A stretch of DNA of 64,000 nucleotides from positions 528,001-592,000 of the forward strand of contig WPIO01000064.1 of assembly GCA_009760855.2 (NCBI GenBank). Reading direction: 5' to 3'. The notes beneath the pieces are model-generated. The model was not told the origin of the DNA. It did not search any database and saw only the letters and a list, made by a program, of their open reading frames with translations. This DNA is from Cristatella mucedo (taxonomy: Eukaryota; Bryozoa; Phylactolaemata; Cristatellidae). Both the position numbers and the translations under genes were made by a program. Below, one piece after another: positions 10,640 to 22,100 of this stretch (within the stretch, counting starts at the first letter, position 1; each line of letters starts with the position of its first letter).

Positions 10640-11747
10640 ATTTCGGGGCAGAGGTTCGGTGCCCGCACGTGCGGGTCCCATACATAACTGCGATACATTG
10701 TGACACGTCGCCGTACAGCTACCATTTCCACAATAAACGTCAGGTCACAAAACCTCAATCTTGATTCCACACAACAAATTATAGTGATCCGGCTTTAGGC
10801 ACCGAATATTTCATGTAATTGCATTTGTGTATTCTCATGCTTGGGCCTCCAGTGACCCGGGCCAGCCAGCCTTTTTACATATTCGAACGGTGATACAGCT
10901 GCCATTTTTCACAACAAGCTTTGAGTAACTATGGTTTTGATTCCAAGCTATATAAAGTCATATGCCAGGCTTACACACAAAATTTGATCCGATGGTGTTG
11001 GCGAGTTCTCATGCTAAGGCCTCTGACGGTGCTGCTGAGATGGCAGCCTTAAATAGTAGAACTGCGATACAGCTGCTACAAAAACCTTCGCCTAACTGCG
11101 GTTTCGATTTCAAATTATAGCAAGTAGTGTTTCAGGTTCGCACTCCAAATGTCATGTATTTTGATTTCGCTTTCGCGCTCTCGTAAATAAATTAAATCAT
11201 AGCTGATTAAACAGCCTCTTTTTGTATAGCGACAGAAGAGCCTTTACGGCTATCACCACCGCTTGCAATGGCGATAAAGGATTGCCCATCGCAGGAATCG
11301 AACCCACGACCTGAGGAGCGAGGTCGTGAAAGCAAACACCTTACCTAGTGTGCCATCACGGCTCACCAACACTCGTGCTATGTCCTCCGATTTCCCAGCC
11401 CAGTGAGCATCCCAAATATTCCAACTGCGATACAGCAATTATTTCCATAATAAACTTCGCGAGATTGGCGTTTTGAGTGTTCCGGTTCACCAGCCGAATT
11501 TCATGCCATTACGCTTGTTCATTCTTATACTAGGGCCTCCAATGGCTTAAGCCAACCGGCCTCCTTAAATAATTGTACTGCCATGCAGCTGCTGTTGCCA
11601 CAATAGGCGTTTTGCCGCTGCGTTTTTGATTTCACATTATAGAAAACAGGGTTACATGTTTATTCACTAGATCTCGTGTGACTGTGAAGGCGAGTTCTTG
11701 CAAAATAGTCTCCAATGGCTCGGGCCAATGAGCGTCCACAATTTTCA
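10640..11747 (+). repeat. Satellite S: degenerate tandem repeat, about 170-200 bp period
   Basis: The phrase AACTGCGATACAGCTGC followed by (C)ATTTCCACAATA recurs at about 10681, 10880, 11059, 11421 and 11576. In between come GGTTTTGATTCCA, AATTTCATG and TCCAATGGCCCGGGCC blocks. Units are diverged from one another. A SINE-1 copy (11195-11367) interrupts the array, and a LINE-A insertion ends it at 11746. Confidence 0.75.
11195..11367 (-). mobile_element. SINE-1 copy (tRNA-derived)
   Basis: The minus strand reads from GAGCCGTGATGGCACACTAGG (A-box-like) through GGGTTCGATTCC (B box) to the conserved body and the 3' CTGTTTAATCAGCT end. It lies inside satellite S. Confidence 0.85.
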
Positions 11748-12152
11748 ATAATAATAATAATGTTAATGCACTTGGTAAAGCGCCCTCACAGAACTCAATC
11801 TCTTTCTAGGCACTTTACATTTGCTGCAAAGAGAAATGCAATTAATGGCGAGTAATATCATGCGTGACAAACAACATGAATAACATGGTTAGGGGTGACA
11901 TGAACAGGGTCAGCATGCAAGTGTGGTTAGTGGCAGCATGCACAGTGTCAGCACGCATAAGCACATGAAGGATGCATCAAAGGGACCCAATAAATGCTGT
12001 CCTAAATAGGTAAGTTCTTAGGTAAAGTTTTTTTTTAATCTGGTCAAGTCAGGGGATGTTGTGCCGCAGGTCGAGAGTGAGTTCCAGGCTTTGGGAGCTT
12101 ATGAACTAAATGCACGGTCTCCAAAGGATTTGAGATGTGTACGGGTATTGGT

Positions 12153-13065
12153 CACCACGTGCTCGAAATTTAGGTGTCGTGTTCGACAGCTGCCTCAATT
12201 TCAAAAGCTTCATTCAGAAGACTGCTTCTACAGCTAGCCATCACATCCGATCCCTATCCAAGATTAGGAGCTGTTTCCCGCAGTGGCTTGTAAAACATTT
12301 AACTAGCTTTTAGTTCTGTCTCGGCTTGATTATTGTAATTCCCTTTTGACTGGGCTGCCAAAGAAAGCTATTATGCCACTGCAGCTGACTATGAATACGG
12401 CTGCAAGGCTAGTCTTCAAGTCCCAGCGGTTTGAGCACGTGTCTCATTTGCTGAAAGAGCTAGGATGGTTACCGGTTGAGCAAATGATACAAAGCAAAGT
12501 TCTTACGCTGACCCACAAAACCCGCCACGGCTTGGCTTCGTCGTACCTAGCTGAAAGCTCCATCCGTCATTCAGCCTGTTTGCGCCCTCAGGTCCTGTAT
12601 GGACAATAAATTAGCTGTCCCATTCCTCCGCTTAAAGACAGTTGGTGACAGAAGCTTTAGCTCTGCAGGTCCTAGACTGTGGAACTCGCTTCCACCATTC
12701 TTACGCAACGACAACTACTCTCCAACTGCCGACTATGGCTCATCCTTTTCAGCGGTCCTGAGCTGCTACTTCTATGCTACTCACTATCTCAACTTCTCTC
12801 CTGACTCTGCTATGCTTCCCACTTTCTCTTTGTTGCGTGAGACGAAGTCTGTTGGGTACCGAATGCGTACCGAAAGCCGCTTAGGCTGTGAGTGCGCTAT
12901 ACAAAACTCTTCTGCGTAACACCCACATAGTCTTTATGACTTTGTGGAGTTACAGACGGAGATACATACATACATACATACATACATACATACATACATA
13001 CATACATACATACATACATGCATACATACATACATACATACATACATACATACATACATACATAC
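12153..13065 (+). mobile_element. LINE-B insertion with (TACA)n tail
   Basis: A 5'-truncated LINE-B, starting within the post-RT region, encodes the C-terminal end ([26 protein letters not shown]). It ends in TTACAGACGGAGATACATACA and about 100 bp of TACA repeats. The flanks carry ATTGGT at 12147-12152 and 13066-13071, a 6-bp target-site duplication within LINE-A. Confidence 0.9.
12961..13065. repeat. (TACA)n microsatellite at LINE-B 3' end
   Basis: About 26 units of TACA with one TGCA interruption, starting exactly at the LINE-B 3' terminus. It is therefore an expanded poly-tail. Confidence 0.95.
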
Positions 13066-13287
13066 ATTGGTAAACTGTTGGATTCCGAAAAGCGGGTGGT
13101 ACGACACTTGGCCTGGTGGGGGAGTAGATATGAGAGACAGGCTGGAGCCAAAGAATGAAGTGACCTAAAAGTGAGCGACAAAACCTTGAAGTCGATCAGT
13201 TGCTTGACTGGTAGCCAGTGCAGGTCGGCGAGAAGAGGTATGATGTGGCAACTGCGACACTCGTGACAGAGAAGCCTAGCTGCGGCG

Positions 13288-13800
13288 AATTTTGGACTGC
13301 GATGAAGATGCCATTTCCGCTACAGACACAGCACAACTGAGTTTAGGATTCAAGTTATAGACAACAGTGCTCCGAATTTACCAACCAAATTTCACGCTAT
13401 TTGACATACGCACTCTAATCTTACGGCCCGGCCAATGGCCCGGGCCAGCCAGCCAGCATCCTTACATAATTGAGCTGCGATACAACTTCTATTTCTTCAA
13501 TAGGCATCGCGTAACTATGGTTTTCATTCCACAACATAAATCACATAGCTCCGTGTTTACTCGTCAAATTTCATGCGACTGAGCATGGCCATGTCCATGC
13601 TATGGTCTCCAATGGCCCGGCCTCCAATGCATCTTCGAACTTCGATACAGCCACCACGTCCACAATAGGTGTCACTTAACTGCGGTTTTGATTATAGAAA
13701 TCAAAAAGCAGTGTTCAGGGTTTACCCACTAAATTTCACGCCACTAGGAAAGGGCGTTTCTCATTACGTTTTATTTTCATTTCATTTTCATTTTCATTTC
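13288..13800 (+). repeat. Satellite S, continuation
   Basis: Further units with phrases at about 13299, 13472 and 13637 (spacing 165-175 bp). It resumes where the array was broken by the nested LINE insertion. Confidence 0.7.
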
Positions 13801-13964
13801 GTTTCGCATGGTTTCCTATGGCCTTTCCTAGTGTGCCCCCCCGGAATTCAAAACTGTTCAGCAGCAGCCGCAACCAACAAATGCGACGCCAAACTTTGAT
13901 TTGAAGTCTTCGTTAGTACGCCCTGCGTAATAATTTAGCAGAAAATTTTTCGAAAAAATGTAAA

Positions 13965-14040
13965 ATTATAATAATACATTTGTATAGCGCCATCGGAGAA
14001 CGCCAAAGTCATCAATTTTCTAGACACTTTACAGATGCTG
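13965..14040 (-). mobile_element. LINE-A or SINE-2-type 3' tail
   Basis: ATAATACATTTGTATAGCGC, the CATCGGAGAACGCCAAAGTC block and TTTTCTAGACACTTTACA form a diverged version of the LINE 3' terminus on the minus strand. Only the tail is present. Confidence 0.6.
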
Positions 14041-14149
14041 TCAAGGAAGCATGCCATTAGCATTCGAGTTCATTCGTCATCGAGCGGCCCATAAGCCACT
14101 CGCCCGTTGACCTTGTCTTCAGCATTTACTTGCTACGCCAGCAATTATT

Positions 14150-14230
14150 CCACTGCGACAATGAAATCTCGTGAGTAAACCCGAGACGCCGAACGAGCCT
14201 ATTGTGGAAATTGCAGCTGCACCACAGCTC
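14150..14230 (-). repeat. Satellite S fragment, inverted
   Basis: GTGAGTAAACCCG, then CCTATTGTGGAAATTGCAGC, is the reverse complement of the satellite S phrase. Confidence 0.5.
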
Positions 14231-14310
14231 AAAAATGTAAAGCGCCTAGAAAGAGATTGAGTTCTCTGAAGGTGCATTGCATTATTGAGTGCATTATTAT
14301 TCTTATTATT
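14231..14310 (+). mobile_element. LINE-A 3' tail fragment
   Basis: AAAAATGTAAAGCGCCTAGA and the GAGTTCTCTGAAGGTGC block, followed by an ATT-rich tail. It is inserted within inverted satellite S units. Confidence 0.8.
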
Positions 14311-14319
14311 TTCATTAAA

Positions 14320-14591
14320 AATGTAGGCCAGACCGGGCCATTGGAGGTCACTGCATAAATAAGCTCATGCGGTATGGCTTGAGATTGAATCGGTAAACCT
14401 GAAACACCGTTTTCTGTAATGTGGACTCAAAACCGCAGTTCGACGCCTAATGTTGAAAAAATAACGGTATCGCAGTTGAAATATATAGGAAGGCTGGCTG
14501 GCCCGTGCTATTGAAAGCCATAGCACGCAAATGCCCGTGCCCAGTCGCATGACGTTGTGCGGGTAAATCCGACACACCGCTTCCTATAGTG
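14320..14591 (-). repeat. Satellite S fragment, inverted
   Basis: GGCCATTGGAGG, AAACCGCAGTT and TATCGCAGTTG occur in the inverted order and spacing of satellite S units. Confidence 0.6.
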
Positions 14592-15268
14592 CGGAATGTA
14601 ATGTAATGTATCTCCTTCTGTAACTCCACAAAGTCATAAAGACTATGTGGGTGTTACGCAGAAGAGTTTTGTATAGCGCACTCACAGCCTAAGCGACTTT
14701 CGGTACGCATTCGGTACCCAACAGACTTCGTCTCACGCAACAATGAGAAAGTGGGAAGCATAGCAGAGTCAGGAGAGAAGTTGAGATAGTGAGTAGCATA
14801 GAAGTAGCAGCTCAGGACCGCTGAAAAATATGTGCCATAGTCGGCAGTTGGAGAGTAGTTGTCGTTGCGTAAGAATTGTGGAAGCGAGTTCCACAGTCTA
14901 GGACATGCAGAGCTACAGCTTCAGTCGCCAACTGTCTTTAAGCGGAGGAATGGGACAGCTAATTTATTATCCACACAAGACCTCAGTGCACGAACAGGCT
15001 GAAACTGATGTAGCAGTTCAGCTAGGTATGAAGGAGCCAAGCCGTGGCGGGCCTTGTGGGTCAGCGTAAGAACCTTGCTCTGTATCCTTTGCTCAACCGG
15101 CATCCATCCTAGCTCTTTCAGCAAAGGAGACACGTGCTCAAACCGCTGGGACTTAAAGACCAGCCTTGCAGCCATATTTATAGTCCGCTGTAGTGGCATA
15201 GCTTTCTTTTGCAGCCCAGCCAAAAGGGAATTACAATAATCAAGCCGAGACAGAACTAAAGAGCTAGT
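14592..15268 (-). mobile_element. LINE-B 3' copy
   Basis: Starts with TGTAATGTAATGTA (the inverted (TTACA)n tail) and CTCCACAAAGTCATAAAGAC, then the inverted ORF end. The 100-codon frame 14921-15223 encodes the conserved VFKSQRFEHVSPLLKELGW block. It is embedded in inverted satellite S sequence. Confidence 0.9.
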
Positions 15269-15490
15269 TAAATTTCAAAGCCACTTTGCACGACGCCCAT
15301 TGTGGAAATAGCGGCTTTAATTGCAGTTAAAAATTGCAGTGCTGGCCGGGCCGAGCCAGTTGACGCCGTTGGCTGCCACGGCCATGCGCAATAGCAAGAT
15401 ACTTTGTGCGTAAACTCGGAATACGGCAGTCTATAAATTGAATTCAAAACCATGGTTGTGCGATGAATATTGTGGAAATGGCAGCATTCC
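15269..15490 (-). repeat. Satellite S fragment, inverted
   Basis: CCCATTGTGGAAATAGCGGC, AAACCATGGTTG and AATATTGTGGAAATGGCAGC are about 180 bp apart, the inverse of the satellite phrase. Confidence 0.55.
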
Positions 15491-16097
15491 GGGCGACGTA
15501 AGCTCAACGAATTCAGATCCGCTAAATCCTCTGAAAATTGCTTTGTACGAGGAGTATTCATGAATATCGAAAGTTTTTCAAGCTTTAGTTGCATTACCGG
15601 CTGGTTCCAGCACGGAAGTGTCTCGGGAAGGGGCAAGGTGGGAAGGGCGCCGGAGAGCAACATCCGGTCCAGCGGTAAACGGCATTGAAGGTCACGGTCA
15701 TAGAAACCAGGCGGGAGGTTGACTTAGTGGTGGAATGAATCTCGACCTCTTAGGTAAAGCTTTTATGAGAGGCTGTATTCGCCGGATCTTAAGAAAAACC
15801 CGCTAATAAAATCCCGGCCGCTGTGTTTATTTTCAGTTGGTTGCTTTAAAATTTCAAAGTGTGTGCAGGCTTTCTTTTGCAGACGCACGTTATGCTGCGT
15901 GTGAGTGTACGTTGCTTCGTTGATTAACCAGTCGGCGGCTATGGTTTCTGGACATTCTATAGAGCTTGGAGTTTCATCGCTGTGAATTTTCATGCCGTTC
16001 TCCGCTGACTGACCGCCCCGTCGCTGCTGAGTGCCGCGCTCCACCGAGTTGCTCGTGCATTGCCCGCGAATAACGGTCTGAATGGTTGTTAGAGAAA
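15490..16097. other. Region upstream of RBBP5
   Basis: Moderately GC-rich towards 16000-16080 with no repeat recognised. It should contain the RBBP5 promoter and 5' UTR and possibly a short first coding exon, but no TATA box or unambiguous exon is visible. Confidence 0.4.
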
Positions 16098-16169
16098 ATG
16101 ATTTGTAAGTTAGCATTCTCATTTAAATTGTCTTCTCTTATAGAGTCATTTGGTCAAAGTTACCCTGAG
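16098..16169 (+). CDS. RBBP5: RBBP5 exon 1 (start uncertain)
   Basis: [10 protein letters not shown] matches the start of RBBP5 (LESFGQNYPE in human). An ATG in frame lies at 16098. However, TCTTCTCTTATAG|AG at 16143/16144 is a good acceptor, so the true start may be in an upstream exon. Donor GAG|GTTTGT. Confidence 0.7.
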
Positions 16170-19100
16170 GTTTGTGATCTTTTTCCTGCTCTAATTGCTG
16201 TTGCGACCCTAATCATTTTGCATGTGGTTACGTGGATTATTACGTATTGTGCGCTAGGAAGCCGATGGAACCCTCGACTCGGTGAGCGTCGCGATTACGT
16301 GCGCGTTCAACCGTCGAGGTACTCTGCTTGCCGTGGGTTGCAATGATGGTCGAATAGTGATCTGGGACTTCCTGACCAGAGGCATAGCCAAAGTCATCAG
16401 TGCTCACGTGCATCCGGTGTGCTCTCTGAGGTAAGAATGCAATTTCAGCCTTGGGTGGATTTATTGCTATTCGCAGCATAATTGCCATTGTGCGGGTATC
16501 TTTTGCTTAGCTGGAATCGTAATGGCAGAAAGATACTCAGCGCCTGCACCGATAATGTTGTGTCAGTCTGGGACGTCATGACTGGAGAATGTGATCATAC
16601 GTTTCGCTTTCCCTCTCCTGTATTAAAAGCACAGTTTCACCCAAGGAGCGAGTAAGTTTTTACTTTCACCTCATTAGCCGTCTACTTTTGCCGTATCCAT
16701 TCGATTAATGATTTTACAGCTCTGTATGTCTATGCCGCTGTCTTCCAAAGTGGCTGTGACATGGCTTCTGGGTATCTCCTAAGCATTACTGCGAAATAGA
16801 ATTTGTGCCCCCTGCTATTGTGGTTTTGGTCACTTGTCGTTATCACCCAGTCTTATCAGACCAGGCTGAACTGCATATTGCACTTGCCCGTGGGTGACCT
16901 ACGTGCTTACTGGACTGCCCCAATCTCACTGCATCAGTACGTTGGACCTGTACGCTAATTGTGATTTTTGTGTGCTCGTCTTGCCGACTTCTTTTGTGTG
17001 CATTGGTACCATTACATCTTGAGCTGTGCCGCAATGGTATTTAATTGGAGTTCTTTGCTGTGACGTGTGGCCGAATTTAATTGGAAATAATTGCTGTACT
17101 TCTTTTAGCTCTGCAGGGTGCCATTAATTTGTGTAGTCTGCAGTTGTTGGAAATGGTGCCGTGATCTCGTCCTGCTTCCTTAAGCTGAAAGCTGATAGCG
17201 ACAGCTGTGGGCATAAGCATTGTTTTTGCATATGCAGTGTAGCGTATCAGCTCGAGTACCTCTGGTAGCTCTGTGGATAGGGGAACATGGGTAAAGGCTG
17301 GCTGTGCTATATATGCTATGGCTATGGGGAGTCGAGTAGTTGGTGTCTGCAGTTCTGTGTTGTGGTCGTGCAGTTATGAGCACACACCGTTTCTAGTAGG
17401 CTAGCCCTGACGGCATCATCTGTCGGAGCACTGCTTGTGTTGCTATACCGTCCAGAGGACACAGGGATTAATGTGGTTTCACTGGTGTGCTCTCAATGTC
17501 ATAGCACCCGTACCCATCGCCGTATTCATATAGCACCCGAAGAGAACCGAATTTATCTAGGTGCGTTACAACTCACTGCAAGAGAAGCAATAACCAAGGG
17601 TGAATTTCATGAACGATAACATGCTTAAACAAGAATGCAAGCGCAGTCAAGAGGACACTCAGAGTGGCATGTTGGTAGGACACTTGGTTAGTAATATGCA
17701 CTGAATCATGCACAGTTAAGCACTCAAAAGCATGAGCAATAAAAAAAAAATCACTGGGGCTTAGGTAATGCTAAGCTGAACAAATTCATCTTTACTTGAG
17801 ACTTTTAATAGTGCAAATCAATGTAAATGCTATGTAAACGAGAGTTTCCGGAAAGACCTCCAGACTTTCAGTACATATGAACTGGAGGCCTGATTACCCA
17901 AATATTTCAATTTACTGCTAGGACCGGCAAGACGATTGAAAGCCGTAGAGCAAGCCATGAAAGCTGTGATGTGAGAATACACTGTAGGAGCAGTAATGTA
18001 ATGTAATGTATCTCTGTCTGTAACTCCACTCAGCAAGACTATATGGGTGTTATGCAGGAGAGTTTTGTATAGCCCACTCACAGCCTAAGTGGCTTTTGGT
18101 ATGCATTCGGTGGCCAGCAGAATTATTCTCACGAAACAAAGAGAAAATGGGAAGCATAGCAGAGTCATGATAACAGTTGAGGTAGTGAGTAGCTTGGAAT
18201 TAGGTGCTCAGGGCCGCTGGAAAGGATGAGCCATAGTCTGCAGCAGGAGAGTAGTTGTCGATGCATAAGGATCGTGGAAGCAAGTTCCACAGTGTAGGAC
18301 CTGTTGAATGGGTAGGGTAATGCAAGCAAGTTAAGTGACTACTAAGCTAAAGAGAGGATCTGAAGTTGATTCGGTTCTTGGCCAGAGAGCCAGGGAAGTT
18401 CAGACAGATGTGGTGTTTTTTGACGACCGACCTCACCAGCTACTGAGTTTTTCACCTGTCACATTTGATGAAGTGCACTGTGTGGGCGAGAGTCTTGAAT
18501 GCAGGGAATTAATGTAATCTAGGCGAAACATCACAGACCCGTGAACTAGTCTGGCTATAGTACTCTTGTCTAAGCATGCCGTGATTGTGGAAATGTTCAT
18601 GCAGCTGAACTTGGGCTGACTTGACAGTGGAGGCAGTGTGGTCATCCAATGATAAGTCGTTATGGTAGCATGCCCAGGCTGTAAGCATCATTGGAGTCAA
18701 GACGTCATTGGAGTGATGCCAGGCGAACCAATCTAGAATCGATCGATCTCCCTTGTGTTTCCTAATGGCACATTCCTAGCCAGGTACTCAGTGCACACGT
18801 TTAATAGCTTGTAGGTAGGAGAATGCCCATATTACATTAAACTTTCTTTAGAAAGATGCTTAAAGATGCTGTGGTAAGATGCTTACACCAGCTAGTGCAA
18901 TAGTTATACATAGCTCTAATGATCTTAAAATAGATAGTGACTATTTTTGCAGCATAGTCTCTTGATCTTGTGAGGCCTTTAATGGTGGGAGAGGTGGTCG
19001 CTCACCCAAATGCGTTACCGATAGCTACAACTACGTACAATTTGTACTTGCATTTAGGCAATATAGCAATCAAAGTTTTTTATTTTGTTTGACTGGGGTT

Positions 19101-22100
19101 TTAAATGTCACCCATTTTATTAACGTAGACCATCTTGGGATGCTAACTTCCAGATTACTTGAATATCCACCTGCTCTGATATGTTGGACGTTTTAGATAT
19201 AATTAATTTGTATAGTGCTCTAAGAGAACTTGATCTCTATTCAGGTGCTGCACATATGCCATAAGGCTTGAGCCCACGACCTCGGCTAAATCTTGGTCGG
19301 CTTAAGCACCTTAATCACTGGGCCACTCTGTAATGGGCTGGAAATATGGACCTGCCGTTGCAGTGATAGTTCAGTCCTTGTGAGTTTCCTAGTTACTGCA
19401 TTTTCCTGCTGAGCAAGTACTCAACTCTTCAACACATCTGTGAACCAGGCATGATGGTATCAATGTTTACCTATTAAGCTATGCTTTGTGATGTACTACC
19501 ACTGTTGTTTGTGCTTTGCTATTTCTTTTATTCTCTTTTTTCTGTTTTCAGCACACGATTTCTAGTGTGTCCGATGAAGCATGCCGCAGTGCAGATGTCT
19601 CTAAAGCCTCCAGGTCACCAGATTGTACCACTTGATGACGACGTAAGACTATTAACTTATTACTTTTGGACTTCCTTGTGTGTATGAAAGATTCTGTCGT
19701 CTGAAGCTAGCTCAGGGCGTCTGAGGCTTCTCAGGTTCTCGTGCATGCATTTCAGTGAATTGACTATCTGTTCTTTTCCTTTCGGCCTCTTTGCTTGCAA
19801 ACATGCTCATGCTTTTGCTTTCAGTCCGATCTGAACATCGTTGCGTCATATGACCGGCGTGGTGATCACATATACACGGGCAATGCCAAGGGCAGAGTGA
19901 GTTTGTTTAGCCTTGTGCTTCTCTTTGTGGCGATTCAGTGTCATATATGAACCGGACGCTAGCATATGTTGCTTCATTTTTGCTGCATGAATCCAAGTAG
20001 CACAATTAAGTGCTTTGCTGAATGTACGTTTTAAATCCGCCACACACTTGCTTACGATGGAGCCTTGTTGTTGAATTTTTAAGGTTTGCTTACTTGATAG
20101 AAACACCGAAAAGCCTATGCATGTCACCCCTAATCATGTTATTCCTGTTGTTTATTGAGCATGCTACCACTTACCATTCGATCGTGGTTCCTTTGCAGCA
20201 AGTGTAAATAGCCTAGAAAGAGATTAAGTTTGCTGAGGGCGCTATATCAACTGCATTATTATTGTCATTATTATGTGCTCTGATGTGAATCTGTGTGGCT
20301 GTGTGCCCAGCCCGATTTGCTTTTTGTTGCTTGGCTATGCTTTGCTATTGGTTCCTACCTCTCAAGTCTTACGACTGGCAGATGTCAAACTTTAGATTAC
20401 TGTTGAAAATGGGCACACTTGTCCGATTGTGAGTATACCCATATTCCAGATACTGTTTTTAAGCCTGTGTTGTGTCGTCCTTAAATGTGAAATCGCGAAA
20501 TTTTCAGGTGGTTGTGTACAGAAGTGATAACCTCGAGGTTGCTGCTTCATTCAGAGTGGTCACTGGTGCCTCCAATGCTACTGCTGTGAAGTCGATTGAG
20601 TTTGCCAGGCGTGGCAAGTAAGGCCTTTTCCAGTATTTTCATTTCTTTGCAGTCGCTGCTGTGAGGTGCATAAGTAGAGGCTGGAGTTATGCATCTGTAA
20701 TGGTATGGTTCTCTACTGCGATTGCAGCACTACCCCAAAGAGTATGTCCAATTGCTGTCAGTTCTACGTGGAATCATCTTTGTTGTTACTCAGCGACTAG
20801 TTGATCCTTTGTAGTAATCTCGTTATAGCATAGGTGGTACCACCGACTTTTTGTCTGCAGATGCTCTCAGTATTTCGCACAGACAAGACACATCGAGTAT
20901 TTCTGTTAATTTTATTCTGCATATTCATTCCGTGTACTCCATGCATAACAATATTAGTGTGGTGGGAGCAAGGTCTGCTAACCGTGCTTCTTCTTTGTGT
21001 TTGCAGCCCCTCGTGGTTGTAGCTACATGCTGCTTGGCATATTAAGGATCCTCAATGCTCAATAATTACAATAATAGTATTAATAGTGATAATGCTTTTC
21101 TATAGTGTCCTAAGTGAACTTAATCTCTATTCAGGCCCTTAACAAGCGAGAGAAGCATTAATCAATAGTAAATGACAAGCAAGCATCCAAGTTCACCTAA
21201 TGGTCATGCTTTGGCATGCATGCAAGAGCACACAACACGACACTGGTGGCCACTGTTAAGTAGGACTCCAGGTTAGTACCCTGCACTCAATCATGAACAG
21301 GTATGCAAAGAGCACACAGGAAAAGAGACTAGTCCATCGTGGCGCTATACAAAACATGTTGCTCTTCCGTTAGTCACGCCGTTCTCACTTTTTTAACGTG
21401 CATTCACACAAACGGACAATTCACTCTGACCGAGCAATCGCTATGTTGACTAGGTAGGTTTATTTATTCTTTTTGAATGTCGTCAAATCAGAATATGTCA
21501 GTCTGTATCGCCTCTGGGTTTAGCCTAGGGATAAAGTGCTCGCCTTTCACGACCGGGTCGTGGGTTCGAGTCCTGAAGTGCTAGATTCTTTATTGACCAA
21601 GCATGGTGATAGCCGTGAAGGCACTTCTACCGCTATATAAATGAGGTATGTTAAATTAGTTCACCTTTTTTTAGTGAGTTCCAAGCTTTTGCAGTATAGT
21701 AATTGAATGCATGGTCTCCAAGGGATTTGAAGTTAGTTTGGGGCACTAGTACTCGACAAGAGTTGAGAGAGGTGCCACGAGAAGCCTGATATGATACTAA
21801 TCCAGATTGGTAGGCCGGATAACGAGGGTAGGGCTTAAAAGGTGATTGGCAGAATCTTTAAGTCGATACACTGCTTGATAGGCTGTCAGTGCAGAATTGT
21901 TGAGCTGTGGTGTACAGTGGCAGTTGCAACGTTTACTACAGGTAAGCCCAGCTGCCAATTTTTTCACCTACATAAAGCATCCTATATGCAATGCAGGAGG
22001 ACCTACAAGTAGTGAGTTACATAAGTCTAGTTACGAGGTCGCGAATGTATGGTATAGCTAAACTTTGGTGTCTTTATCCTACTCAATAAAACTGAATTTT

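Larger units (their letters stand above)
11746..13287 (-). mobile_element. LINE-A 3' copy, itself split by LINE-B
   Basis: The ATT-rich tail and 3' UTR begin at 11746. ORF2 C-terminal sequence runs to 12152 and resumes at 13066-13287 after a LINE-B insertion. AATTTT at 11740-11745 and 13288-13293 flanks the whole unit as a target-site duplication in satellite S. Confidence 0.88.
16652..19551 (+). other. RBBP5 intron 3
   Basis: A 2.9 kb intron. 16652-17990 shows no repeat or exon. The rest carries a LINE-B 3' piece, a decayed LINE-A/C piece and a SINE-2 copy. Confidence 0.85.

Noticed and set aside
12888-13181. Repeat protein with Tyr-Ile-His-Thr or Met-Tyr-Val-Cys units
   Set aside because: Translation of the (TACA)n microsatellite at a LINE-B tail.
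10640-13800. CRISPR array
   Set aside because: Units are about 170-200 bp, diverged and without short constant repeats or unique spacers; the host is eukaryotic.
15763-16122. 119-codon minus frame upstream of RBBP5
   Set aside because: No recognisable motif; it overlaps the expected RBBP5 promoter and first exon.
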